Positions 7,732 to 17,410 of a stretch of DNA of 41,852 nt are shown one piece after another. The notes under the pieces were generated by a model. That model made no database searches. It saw nothing but the letters and a program-made list of their open reading frames with translations, and was not told where the DNA came from. How positions within the stretch are numbered: position 1 is the first letter of the stretch; every line of letters starts with the position of its first letter. Made by a program: the position numbers and the translations under genes. This DNA comes from Solirubrobacterales bacterium (GTDB lineage Bacteria; Actinomycetota; Thermoleophilia; Solirubrobacterales; 70-9): positions 1 to 41,852 of the forward strand of contig JAJTCK010000007.1 in assembly GCA_021323175.1 (NCBI GenBank), in the 5' to 3' direction.

Positions 7732-8324
7732 GGCGCTGAGTATGTCCTGCAATCGAAGAAGCCGTACGCGCGCCCCAGGCGCCTGGCCTCTGCCAGGGCG
7801 GCCCGGACGTGGGCGGAGTCCGTGAACAGCGAGGGGTCCGCCTGGAGGCGGTCGATCCCGGCATCCGCGGCGTCGTAGATCTTCGTCACGGTTCCTCGGT
7901 CCCCGGCCGGCGGGGTGAGCGCGCGCAGGTCGGCGACCTGTTCCCGGAACGCCGGAACGACGAACGCGGCACCGAAGTCGCTGATTCGCTCGTCGCCCGG
8001 ACGCCGCCCCGCCTTGAACACGACCTCGCCCCGGGGCGTGACCGTGAAGTCGTTCGGTCCGATGCGGAACTCAGCCTCGGCCCGGCTCTGGATGCCCCGC
8101 TGGGAGTTCGCGCAGATCGTGTCGGCCTGGACGATGTAGTCACGCTTGCTTGGAACGAGCGAGTCCACGTCGTTCGTGACATCGCCACCGTCGTCCCCGC
8201 CGCAGCCGGCGAGCGCCAAGACGACGAGGGGCCACCAGCGGGCCCTCCTTCGAAGCGGCGCGAAAGCGCCACGCCTGCTGTCGGGCCGGCGCCAGTGGCC
8301 CCGGCCTGGTGGCGAAGCCGTCAA
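7728..8324 (-). CDS. Lipoprotein of unknown function
   Basis: A hydrophobic segment ends in a clear lipobox (ALAGC) followed by a Gly/Asp-rich tether, so the protein is predicted to be lipidated and held at the outer face of the membrane. The mature part has the pattern YIVQADTICANSQRG and a second Cys near the C-terminus (FFDCRTY). These two cysteines could form a disulfide. No enzyme motif seen. Start uncertain: no ATG or GTG lies close before the signal segment. TTG at 8324, 17 nt after the thiolase stop, is the most plausible. The 3' end overlaps the AlkA-like gene by 4 nt. Confidence 0.68.
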   Translation of the reverse strand: MTASPPGRGHWRRPDSRRGAFAPLRRRARWWPLVVLALAGCGGDDGGDVTNDVDSLVPSKRDYIVQADTICANSQRGIQSRAEAEFRIGPNDFTVTPRGEVVFKAGRRPGDERISDFGAAFVVPAFREQVADLRALTPPAGDRGTVTKIYDAADAGIDRLQADPSLFTDSAHVRAALAEARRLGRAYGFFDCRTYSAP

Positions 8325-8341
8325 TCGTGGCCGATGAGCCC

Positions 8342-9535
8342 TCAGACCCGCTGGATCAGCGTGCCGGTGCCGAGCCCGCCGCCACAGCACATCGTCACCA
8401 GGCCCGTCTCCTTGTCGGAGCGCTCCAGCTCGTGGAGCAGGGTGGTGAGCAAACGGGCTCCCGTCGAGCCGAGCGGGTGCCCGAGCGCGATCGCGCCCCC
8501 GTTGACGTTGACCCGGTCCATGTCGGGCTCAAGCTCGCGGCGCCAAGCCGCGATCACCGATGCGAATGCCTCGTTGATCTCGACCAGGTCGATGTCGTCC
8601 ATCTTCATCCCGTTGCGATCCAGGAGCTTCCGGGTCGCGGGGATTGGGCCGGTCAGCATCATCACCGGGTCCACGCCGACGGTCGTCTGGTCGACGATCC
8701 TGGCGCGCGGCGTCAGGCCGAGCTCCTTGGCCCGCTCAGCGGTCATCAGCAGGACCGCGGCCGCGCCATCGGAGACCTGCGAGGAGTTGCCGGCCGTGAT
8801 CTTGCCGTCCTCCTTGAAGGCCGGCTTCAGCGAGGCCAGCTTCTCCAGGCTGTCCTCGCTGGGCGGACGGATCCCCTGATCGGTGACATAGGTGTCGCCG
8901 TTGTTGCGCCACGGGATGATCTCGCGCTCGAAGCGGCCGTTCTCGGTGGCCTCGTGGGCCTTCTGGTGGGAGCGCAACGCCAACTCGTCGAGCTCGGAGC
9001 GCGGAATCTCCCACTTGTCGGCGATCATCTCGGCGCTGATGCCCTGCGGGACGAGGTTGTAGAGCTTCATCAGCTCGGGGCTGAAGGCCATCCCGTGCTC
9101 CTCCATCACCGAGTAGGAGTCGGCGAAGGAGATGTGCCCCATGTGCTCGACGCCGCCGCCGATCATCACGTCGTGGACGCCGGACGCGATCAGGGCCGCG
9201 CCGAAGTTGACCGCCTGCTGGCCCGAGCCGCACTGGCGGTCCACGGTGGTCGCCGGAGTCTCGATCGGGAGCCCCGCCTCGAGCCAGGCGTTTCGGGCGA
9301 TGTTGATGCCCTGCTCGCCGAACTGCTGCACGCAGCCGGCGACGACGTCCTCGACCTCGGAGGCGTCGATGCCCGCCCGGTCGATGACCTCCTTGTAGCT
9401 CTTCGCGAGCAGAGCCGAGGGATGGACGTCCTTGTAGTAGCCCTTCTCCTCGTGACCGCGGCCGATCGGCGTGCGCGCCGCCTCGACGATGACGACCTCC
9501 CGGCCTCCGAAGCTTCCGTTCCCGTTCTGCGCCAT
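8342..9535 (-). CDS. Acetyl-CoA C-acyltransferase (thiolase)
   Basis: Thiolase of 397 residues, full family length. Active-site residues are intact: nucleophile Cys102 in DRQCGSG, His353 in GGAIALGHPLG, and Cys383 in MCCGGGLG; the VEINEAFA motif is also present. It cleaves 3-ketoacyl-CoA in beta-oxidation or condenses acetyl-CoA. The context (acyl-CoA dehydrogenase with the same operator, divergent 3-hydroxyacyl-CoA dehydrogenase) favours degradation. ACGGAGG lies 7 nt before the ATG. A likely promoter (TGACCA, 17 nt, TACCCT) lies at 9597-9625 and its -35 is covered by the operator. Confidence 0.94.
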   Translation of the reverse strand: MAQNGNGSFGGREVVIVEAARTPIGRGHEEKGYYKDVHPSALLAKSYKEVIDRAGIDASEVEDVVAGCVQQFGEQGINIARNAWLEAGLPIETPATTVDRQCGSGQQAVNFGAALIASGVHDVMIGGGVEHMGHISFADSYSVMEEHGMAFSPELMKLYNLVPQGISAEMIADKWEIPRSELDELALRSHQKAHEATENGRFEREIIPWRNNGDTYVTDQGIRPPSEDSLEKLASLKPAFKEDGKITAGNSSQVSDGAAAVLLMTAERAKELGLTPRARIVDQTTVGVDPVMMLTGPIPATRKLLDRNGMKMDDIDLVEINEAFASVIAAWRRELEPDMDRVNVNGGAIALGHPLGSTGARLLTTLLHELERSDKETGLVTMCCGGGLGTGTLIQRV

Positions 9536-9596
9536 GCGCTGGCCTCCGTGTGAAGTTGTTTTCGCGGCCGCCGGACGTGGGGGACCGCCTGGAGCA

Positions 9597-9631
9597 AGGG
9601 TATCCCATCATTGACTGGCTGGTCAGCCAGT
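9597..9631 (-). promoter_or_regulatory. Thiolase promoter with overlapping palindromic operator
   Basis: ACTGGCTG-GT-CAGCCAGT (9614-9631) is a perfect 8-bp-arm inverted repeat. The 21-mer 9611-9631 matches the acyl-CoA dehydrogenase operator at 18 positions. On the minus strand TGACCA (9620-9625), a 17-nt spacer and TACCCT (9597-9602) form a plausible sigma-70 promoter, so a repressor bound here would block the -35. The site also lies 100 nt upstream of the divergent 3-hydroxyacyl-CoA dehydrogenase. Confidence 0.7.
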
Positions 9632-9730
9632 GGCTGTCGGAGCAGTCCCGGACAACGGGGCGTTCGCGACTGCGCGCCGAGTGGGCCTGGCAGGGCATAC
9701 TGCCCGCTTCGAGCCCCGAGTGAGGAGCCG

Positions 9731-10555
9731 ATGACCGAGGAGAGCTACGCCAGACCGGCGATCGCCGGCAGCGGCACCATCGCCTGCGGACTGGCCGCGT
9801 CCGCCAGCGCCCTCTCGCTGACGATGCTGCTGGCGCGCTCTGATGCGTCCGCGTGGCGGGCCGAGGAACAGGCTCATTCGCTGTGCGCCAAGGTCGAGGA
9901 CGGCGACCCTTCGCGGCTGAAGGTCACCACCGACCCCGGCGACCTGGAGGAGTGCGATTTGGTCGTCGAGGCCGTTGTGGAGGAGATGGGCGCCAAGCTC
10001 GACGTCATGAAGACGGTCGCGCTGGCCTGCCCCGAGGCACATCTGGCCACGACCACATCCTCGCTCGGTGTGACTGAGATCGGGTCCAGGGTGATGGAAG
10101 CAGGGCGCGTCTTCGGCCTGCATCCCTTCAATCCGGTCGTGAGGATGGAGCTGGTCGAGCTCTGTCTGCCCGCGGGGATCGCTGACGACATCGGGCCCAG
10201 GGCGCGCGCGTGGTGCGGAGCGATGGGGAAGACCGTCGTCGAGGTGCCGGATGAACCGGGCTTCGTCGTCAACCGCCTGCTTTTCCCCTATCTCTTCGAC
10301 GCGGTCCGCCTGCTGGAGCAGACCGGCATGAAGGCCGAGGAGGTGGATCGCTGCATGACCCTCGGCGCCGGCTACCCGATGGGCCCGCTCGCGCTCCTGG
10401 ACCTGGTCGGGATCGACGTCGCGATCGCGATCGGCGAGGCCCTGCACGCCGACAGCACCGAGGAGCATCACCGCCCGCCGGGGCGCCTGACGACCCTGGT
10501 CGGCGAGGGCAAGCTCGGCCGCAAGTCCGGCGCCGGCTTCTACGACTACGGGTAG
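9731..10555 (+). CDS. 3-hydroxyacyl-CoA dehydrogenase family protein
   Basis: NAD-dependent enzyme of 274 residues that oxidises 3-hydroxyacyl-CoA (or reduces acetoacetyl-CoA). The Rossmann glycine motif is GSGTIACG (residues 13-20). Active-site residues are visible: Ser in the TTTSSL segment (about 110), His131 in LHPFNP, Glu143, and Asn in GFVVNRLLFPYL. The C-terminal helical domain ends in GRKSGAGFYDYG. The stretch between the glycine motif and LEECDLVVEAVVE is shorter than in typical members and the usual NTSSL is TTSSL. TGAGGAG precedes the ATG. Divergent from the thiolase across the shared operator. Confidence 0.88.
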   Translation: MTEESYARPAIAGSGTIACGLAASASALSLTMLLARSDASAWRAEEQAHSLCAKVEDGDPSRLKVTTDPGDLEECDLVVEAVVEEMGAKLDVMKTVALACPEAHLATTTSSLGVTEIGSRVMEAGRVFGLHPFNPVVRMELVELCLPAGIADDIGPRARAWCGAMGKTVVEVPDEPGFVVNRLLFPYLFDAVRLLEQTGMKAEEVDRCMTLGAGYPMGPLALLDLVGIDVAIAIGEALHADSTEEHHRPPGRLTTLVGEGKLGRKSGAGFYDYG

Positions 10556-10574
10556 CGGCGCGCCCGCCCGGGGG

Positions 10575-11540
10575 TCACTCCGCCGGCTCCGCAGCCAGCC
10601 CGAGCACCAGCTCCGTCACCGCTTCACCGACCGCGTCCAGGGCCTCTCGGTCCAGCTTGTCCGGCGTGTCCTGCGGCGTGTCCGCGAACTCGTATGTGAA
10701 GTCGATCAGGTCGATGGACGGGACCCCGGCCTCGACGAACGGGATGTGGTCGTCGACGATCGCCAGCTCGCCATCGCCCTCGGCCGGGAAGCGGTCTTCT
10801 GCTCCGACCCTGGCCGCGGCCTCCCGGAGCGAGGCCCAAAGCCGCGGGTCCGAGTTGGCCTCGCGGGGGATGCTGAGCCCCCTGTTGGCCACGTAATCGA
10901 GGAGGATCATGTCCCCCACCTCGTCCGCGTACGCGTGGGCATAGGCCTTCGAGCCCCGCAGGGCGCACTCCAGGAAGCGTGCCTCCGGGCATCCGGCCGG
11001 CTCCTCCTCGCCGTCGAAGAGCACGAAGCGGACCTCACGGTGCCCGGCTGGCAGCTCGCGCTCCAGGGCCCGGGCGACCTCGATCACGGCGGCGGTCCCT
11101 GCGGCTCCGTCGTTCGCTCCGACATGGCCCGGGATCTGCGCCTCGGTGTCGTAATGCGCCCCCACCACGATCGCCGGCCCGGAGCCCGGCAGCTCGCCGA
11201 CAACGTTCTGCAGCCCTCCCGGGACCGGCTCCAGCGCGCCGTTGGGCAGCGCTGTCACGAGGTGTTCCGCCAGCTCTTTGGAGGCCGAGGATCCCGCCGG
11301 GCGCGGCCCCTCATCCACCTGCATCTCGATCAGCTCGAAGGCGCGCTCGGAGTCGAAGCGACCAGCGCCCGGCGCTTCCGCATCGCCGCCGTCGTCGTCT
11401 CCTCCACACCCCGCGAGCGCCAGGACCGCGGCGGCCGCAAGGGCCGCCGCGAGCCTAGGCGGCGCGGCGGTCCTCGGCGGCGCGCTTTCGCTTCGGCCGC
11501 TCGCGCCCGGGACGGATCGGGGGGACTGCGGGCTCCTCAT
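10575..11540 (-). CDS. M28 family peptidase, predicted lipoprotein
   Basis: Zinc aminopeptidase/glutaminyl-cyclase-like protein of 321 residues. A lipobox LAGC with Cys45 follows a hydrophobic segment, so it is predicted to sit on the outer face of the membrane. M28 ligands: His129 and Asp131 in AHYDT, Asp144 in GANDGAAG, Glu178-Glu179 in FDGEEE, Asp215 in LLDYV. The last zinc His, usual in a YWHTxEDT context, appears as Asp in FADTPQDTPD, which is unusual. The only normal start codon before the signal is ATG at 11540. That start overlaps the upstream 102-aa gene by 86 nt and has no clear Shine-Dalgarno. Convergent with the dehydrogenase at 10555. Confidence 0.85.
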   Translation of the reverse strand: MRSPQSPRSVPGASGRSESAPPRTAAPPRLAAALAAAAVLALAGCGGDDDGGDAEAPGAGRFDSERAFELIEMQVDEGPRPAGSSASKELAEHLVTALPNGALEPVPGGLQNVVGELPGSGPAIVVGAHYDTEAQIPGHVGANDGAAGTAAVIEVARALERELPAGHREVRFVLFDGEEEPAGCPEARFLECALRGSKAYAHAYADEVGDMILLDYVANRGLSIPREANSDPRLWASLREAAARVGAEDRFPAEGDGELAIVDDHIPFVEAGVPSIDLIDFTYEFADTPQDTPDKLDREALDAVGEAVTELVLGLAAEPAE

Positions 11541-11763
11541 GGCGCCCGCAACGATCCCAGATCACATCGGCCTCAGAGACACCCTGCTTGGTCGCCTGGG
11601 TCTCGACCTCGCGCCAGGGCAGCTGCGCCTCGGGCAGGTCATCCCACCGGGCCAGGTCCAGCGCCTCGAGCGCGCCCTCCAGCGCCGGGCCGCGATGCTC
11701 CTCGGAGCGAAGAACCGCTCTCACCACCTCGAGTTGCTTGTCGCTGAGCCGGACGACCCACAT
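11455..11763 (-). CDS. Hypothetical protein, 102 aa
   Basis: Small soluble protein beginning MWVVRLSDKQLEVVRAVL, with a GAGAGGAG Shine-Dalgarno just before the ATG. The first 70 residues look like a folded helical domain. The last 30 are Pro/Arg/Lys-rich and coincide with the region overlapping the M28 gene. No family recognised. The good ribosome site and non-random N-terminus support a real gene; the C-terminal tail is less certain. Confidence 0.62.
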   Translation of the reverse strand: MWVVRLSDKQLEVVRAVLRSEEHRGPALEGALEALDLARWDDLPEAQLPWREVETQATKQGVSEADVIWDRCGRHEEPAVPPIRPGRERPKRKRAAEDRRAA

Positions 11764-11879
11764 CTGGGCTCCTCTCGAACGGAAGCTCCGCCGCTCCCGA
11801 TTGCGCGCAACCTAGAGCGGCCCACGGACGGAAGGCAAAGCCCCTGCTAAACGGCGCAAGCCGCTCTTTGCTGAAGCGA

Positions 11880-13184
11880 TTACGGGTTCGGGGCCGGGCG
11901 CGCCGCGGAGTGGATGCGCACGGCCTCGATCCTGTTCTCCCGCACGGACTCGACCCGGATCTGGTAGCCGTCCGCCGTGATCAGGTCCCCCCGCTTGGGC
12001 AGGCGCCCGAGTTCGCCGAAGACGTAGCCGCCTACCGAGTTGTAGGCGTCGGTCTCGGCGGGCAGCTCGATGCCGCGGTCGGCCAGGTCGCCCAGCGAGA
12101 CGTGGCCGCGCACGTACCAGTCGCCGTTGGCGAGCTGCCGGACCGCACCGGCCAGCGGATCAGTCTCGTCCTCGATCTCACCCACCACCTCCTCGAGGAT
12201 GTCCTCGACCGTGGCGACGCCCACGGTGCGGCCGTACTCGTCCACGACGACGCCCATGGATGAGCGCTGGCGCTGCAGCTCGGTCAGCAGGTCGTCGAGC
12301 GGCTTGGTCTCGGGCACGATCAGGGCCTCGCGGATGACGGGCTCGATCGGAGCCTCGGGGCCGTCCTCGATCAGCAGGCGGGTGAGCCGCAGCGCGTGCA
12401 CTATCCCGCGAACTCGGTCCTGATTGCCGTCATCGACCACGACCAGGCGGTTGTGTCCTGACGAGTAGCAGAGCTCCAGGGCCGTCGAGACCGTGGACGA
12501 CGAGTCGACCGTGACGACGGCCGGGATGGGCGTCATCACCTCCCGCGCCTCCTGCTCGTGCAGATGGAACACGCCGCCCAGCATCACGGCCTCGCCGGGA
12601 TCCAGCTCGCCGCCGATCGCCGAGCGGGCGATGATCTGCTTGAGGTCATCGGAGGTGTGCTTCTCCTCGATGTCCGAGGGCCGGATCCCGAAGATCCGCA
12701 GGGTGCCGTTGGAGACCTTGGTCAGTGCCCACGTGAGCGGCGCGGTGGCACTGCGAAACAGGTCGAGGAACCGGGCTAGGAACTGCGCTGTCGGCTCGGC
12801 CCGGCTGATCGCCATGATCTTCGGGACCTGCTCGCCGTAGGTGATGTGGAGCGATGTCGCGAGGGTGAACGCGATCGCAAAGGCCAGGGCGGTTGCGACG
12901 CCATGCGAGAGCCCGCCGAAGAGCGGCTCGATCAGGCTCGCGAGGGCCGGCTCCCCGAGGAAGCCGATGCCGATCGAGGCCATCGTGATGCCGAGCTGGC
13001 ACGCCGACAGGTACTCATCGATGCGGTCGAGCTGCTTCAGCACCAGGCCGGCGCGCCTTCCGCCTTCGCCGGCGAGCTGCTCGATCTTCCCCCGCCTGGT
13101 CCGGACCAGCGCGAACTCGGCCGCGACGAAAACGCCGTTGATCATGACGAGGACCAGCAGGGAGACGAGGGCCAGAGCCGTCAC
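11880..13184 (-). CDS. CNNM/CorC (hemolysin C) family membrane protein
   Basis: Protein of 434 residues in the standard order: an N-terminal DUF21 membrane domain (about 1-190, helices at 3-22, 95-115 and nearby, GEQVPK motif near 120), a CBS pair (about 215-340, with the VVVDEYGRTVGVATVEDILEEVVGEI signature split over the second CBS), and a C-terminal CorC_HlyC domain with NSVGGYVFGELGRLP. Members are linked to Mg2+/Co2+ efflux. The GTG start has no Shine-Dalgarno; it overlaps the stop of a 31-codon ORF (GTGA), so translation may depend on coupling. A possible small hairpin lies downstream near 11852-11864. Confidence 0.92.
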   Translation of the reverse strand: MTALALVSLLVLVMINGVFVAAEFALVRTRRGKIEQLAGEGGRRAGLVLKQLDRIDEYLSACQLGITMASIGIGFLGEPALASLIEPLFGGLSHGVATALAFAIAFTLATSLHITYGEQVPKIMAISRAEPTAQFLARFLDLFRSATAPLTWALTKVSNGTLRIFGIRPSDIEEKHTSDDLKQIIARSAIGGELDPGEAVMLGGVFHLHEQEAREVMTPIPAVVTVDSSSTVSTALELCYSSGHNRLVVVDDGNQDRVRGIVHALRLTRLLIEDGPEAPIEPVIREALIVPETKPLDDLLTELQRQRSSMGVVVDEYGRTVGVATVEDILEEVVGEIEDETDPLAGAVRQLANGDWYVRGHVSLGDLADRGIELPAETDAYNSVGGYVFGELGRLPKRGDLITADGYQIRVESVRENRIEAVRIHSAARPAPNP

Positions 13185-13276
13185 TGGTCGACCCGGTTTT
13201 CGCCGGGTGTCCGGCCCTCAGGCCGCGCGCGATACCCCGCTGGGGGACCGGTACTCGAAGGTTCGTCGTCGGTCAT
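13181..13276 (-). CDS. Possible 31-aa leader ORF coupled to the CNNM gene
   Basis: ATG at 13276, with TAGCCT (13290-13295) 13 nt upstream, opens a 31-codon hydrophilic ORF (MTDDEPSSTG and so on). Its TGA overlaps the GTG start of the CNNM gene by 4 nt. The product is polar and likely disordered. It may serve mainly to deliver ribosomes to the next start. No homologue known to me. Confidence 0.4.
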   Translation of the reverse strand: MTDDEPSSTGPPAGYRARPEGRTPGENRVDQ

Positions 13277-13357
13277 CGGCGACGGGGCAAGGCTAGCAGC
13301 GCCGATCCGGACCTGAGTCCCGTGGCGGCGCGGGTGGCCTCTAGCCTCAACTGAGCC

Positions 13358-15240
<1,883 letters not shown>

Positions 15241-15244
<4 letters not shown>

Positions 15245-15519
15245 CTCAGCGCGTCGATCCTGGACGCGAGCTCGAAGTCGTCCTCGGTCAGGCCGCCCTC
15301 GGAATGGGTGGTGATCGTGACCCTCACCTCGCTCCACGAGATAGCCAAATCGGGATGGTGGTTCATCTCCTCGGCCGGCGCGACCAGCGAGTCCACGAAC
15401 CGGACCGAGCCGACGAAATCGCCGCGGTCGAAGCGCTTGGTGATCGCCTCGCCGTCGCGTTCCCATCCGTCCAGCTCATCCAGCTTGGAGTCGATCGTCT
15501 CCTCGCTCAGCTTCGCCAT
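15241..15519 (-). CDS. 4a-hydroxytetrahydrobiopterin dehydratase (PCD)
   Basis: Complete small protein of 92 residues, normal length for pterin-4a-carbinolamine dehydratase. The family motif HHPDLAISWSEVRVTITTH is present (about residues 54-72), followed by GGLTEDDFELA. It dehydrates 4a-hydroxytetrahydropterin, recycling the cofactor of aromatic amino-acid hydroxylases. No hydroxylase is seen nearby, so its role may be in molybdopterin or general pterin metabolism. TGAGG precedes the ATG. Its TAG and that of the ABC-F gene are the two strands of one CTAG. Confidence 0.93.
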
Positions 15520-15560
15520 CGGTCCTCACCCTCTCGGTTCGGAAGTGCCATATTCGAAGG

Positions 15561-16487
15561 GTGCGGATCGCCAGCCTCGTCCCCTCCGCGACCGAGATTC
15601 TATTCGCGCTCGGCCTGGGAGAGCAGGTCGTCGCCGTCACCCACGAGTGCGACTACCCGCCCGAGGCCGCGTCGAAGCCGCATCTGACCCGCAGCGTGAT
15701 TCCCGAGGGACTCGACGCGGGCCAGATCGACTCGGCGGTACGCAACGCGGTGGGCGCCGGCCGGCACCTCTACGAGCTGGACGAGGAGAGACTGGGCTCG
15801 CTGGAGGTGGACCTGATCGTCACGCAGGCGGTGTGCGAGGTCTGCGCCGTCTCCTATGAGGACGTCACCGCCGTGGCCGCAGGGCTTCCCACCTCGCCCC
15901 GGGTCGTCTCGCTGGATCCCGAGAGGCTCTCCGACGTGTTGGAGGACGTAACTCGGCTGGGCGCCGCGGCCGGCGCGAGCCGGGCCGCGGCAGCCCTGCG
16001 GAGCGATCTCGAGAGGCGCCTGGGGGCGGTGCGGGCCTCGGCCGCGGGGCGCCCGCGCCCCCGGATACTGGCGCTCGAGTGGCTCGACCCCCCGTTCGTG
16101 GGCGGCCACTGGGTTCCCGAGATGATCGAGATCGCGGGCGGGGAAGACGTCGTCGGCCGGCCCGGCGCGAAGTCGCGGACCGCGAGCTGGGCGGAGCTGG
16201 CGGCCGCGGAGCCGGAGGTCGTGATCGCGATGCCCTGCGGCTGGGACAGTGACCGCGCGGCGGCGGAGGTCGCTGCAAACGCTGAGGTGATCGAGGGTCT
16301 GGGCGCCCGGCTGGTGTTCGCCGTGGACGCGGCGGCGTCGTTCTCGCGCCCGGGGCCGCGACTGGTCGAGGGGACCGAGTTGCTCGTCCATCTGCTGGCG
16401 CCGGATATCGTTGACGCCCCGGCCGGGGTCGCCTTCCGCGAGGTACGGCCGCGCCAGACCGCGAAGGGAAGAGCCGCATGGGAATGA
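15561..16487 (+). CDS. Cobalamin-binding protein, BtuF-like (no signal peptide)
   Basis: Helical-backbone substrate-binding fold of 308 residues: the opening RIASLVPSATEILFALGLGEQVVAVTHECDYP is classical for BtuF-like proteins, followed by a VTQAVCEVCAVS strand and a C-terminal lobe with WLDPPFVGGHWVPEMIEIAGG. There is no signal peptide or lipobox and no ABC transporter partner nearby. It is therefore probably one of the cytoplasmic BtuF-like proteins of unknown role. The GTG start is preceded by CATATT exactly 6 nt upstream. The 3' end overlaps the SRPBCC gene by 10 nt. Confidence 0.84.
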   Translation: MRIASLVPSATEILFALGLGEQVVAVTHECDYPPEAASKPHLTRSVIPEGLDAGQIDSAVRNAVGAGRHLYELDEERLGSLEVDLIVTQAVCEVCAVSYEDVTAVAAGLPTSPRVVSLDPERLSDVLEDVTRLGAAAGASRAAAALRSDLERRLGAVRASAAGRPRPRILALEWLDPPFVGGHWVPEMIEIAGGEDVVGRPGAKSRTASWAELAAAEPEVVIAMPCGWDSDRAAAEVAANAEVIEGLGARLVFAVDAAASFSRPGPRLVEGTELLVHLLAPDIVDAPAGVAFREVRPRQTAKGRAAWE

Positions 16488-17410
16488 GCTGGGCGGAGCA
16501 CAGCGTCGAGATCGAGGCTCCCATCGAGACGAGCTTCGACGCGATCGTCGACTACGAGACTTTCCCGCGGTGGCAGGACGCCGTGGACTCCGTCGAGGTG
16601 CGCAGCCGCACCCCGGATGGCCTGGGCGAGGACGTCCACCTGTTCGTGGACGCGAAGGTCCGCAAGATCGACTATGTCCTGCGCTACCGCTACGAACGCC
16701 CGGCCCGGATCGCCTGGGACTTCGTCGAGGGCAACGGCATGCGAGACGTGGATGGTCTCTACACGCTGGAGGAGATCGGCCCCGACCGCACCCGCGCCAC
16801 CTACAAGCTGGGAGCCGATCCGGAGATTCCCGTGCCCGGGATGATCCTGCGCCGCACGCACAAGCAGCTCGTCAAGCGCAGCGTCGAGGACCTCAAGCGC
16901 GAGGCGGAGCGCCGCCACGCCGCAGGGGAGTCGCAGTTGGCCTCGCCCGCGGCGGATGAGCCGGCCCCTGGAGCCTCGGCCGCGAAGCCGATTTACCCCG
17001 TCACCGAGACCCAGCACCCCTACGCCGACCCGGAGGCGTCCGGCGACTTCGTTGCGGAAAGCCCCTATGACGCGCTGGCCGAGGCGGAACCGGCGACGCG
17101 CCCAGGCCGCGCGGAGGGCCGGGCCGCTGGGGGCGATGACTGGGTGCCGATGGCCGTACGGCGCGCGGGCTCACGGGGACAACCGGGGCCGGGGCCGGGC
17201 ACCAGCAGCGGGGCGCCGAGGCCGAGCGGGGCCCGCTCAGCCGGATCGCCGGCCGACCTGGCCGGCGAGCTCCTTGACCACGCCGTCGGAAGCGGGCGCG
17301 ACGTGGCTCACGGCGCCATGCGGGCGGGGCGCGGCGCGGCCGAGCAGGCCGCGCACGTCGCGGCCGCCATCCTGCGCCGCGTCAACAGGAGGCTCGGGGA
17401 CAGGGACTAG
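16478..17410 (+). CDS. SRPBCC family protein with long disordered tail
   Basis: Residues about 1-150 are a START/Bet v1-like SRPBCC domain (opening AEHSVEIEAPIETSFDAIVDYETFPRWQ), a fold that binds lipids or other hydrophobic ligands. Residues about 150-260 are Pro/Gly/Ala-rich with low complexity and probably disordered. A short C-terminal Ala/Gly-rich helix pair ends in Arg-rich sequence. GAAGGGAAGAG precedes the ATG, and the start lies inside the BtuF-like gene, so the two are coupled. Function unknown. The stop lies in a CTAG shared with the convergent rhomboid gene. Confidence 0.8.
   Translation: MGMSWAEHSVEIEAPIETSFDAIVDYETFPRWQDAVDSVEVRSRTPDGLGEDVHLFVDAKVRKIDYVLRYRYERPARIAWDFVEGNGMRDVDGLYTLEEIGPDRTRATYKLGADPEIPVPGMILRRTHKQLVKRSVEDLKREAERRHAAGESQLASPAADEPAPGASAAKPIYPVTETQHPYADPEASGDFVAESPYDALAEAEPATRPGRAEGRAAGGDDWVPMAVRRAGSRGQPGPGPGTSSGAPRPSGARSAGSPADLAGELLDHAVGSGRDVAHGAMRAGRGAAEQAAHVAAAILRRVNRRLGDRD

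Noticed and set aside
7886-8272. 128-aa minus-strand ORF beginning after a strong AAGGAGG-like stretch
   Set aside because: It is out of frame with the lipobox-containing lipoprotein, and its Ser/Arg/Pro-rich product has no recognisable features.
8309-9553. Plus-strand ORF (414 aa) opposite the thiolase
   Set aside because: Shadow: low-complexity Asp/Val/Leu/Arg composition, no motif, and fully covered by a clear thiolase with active-site residues.
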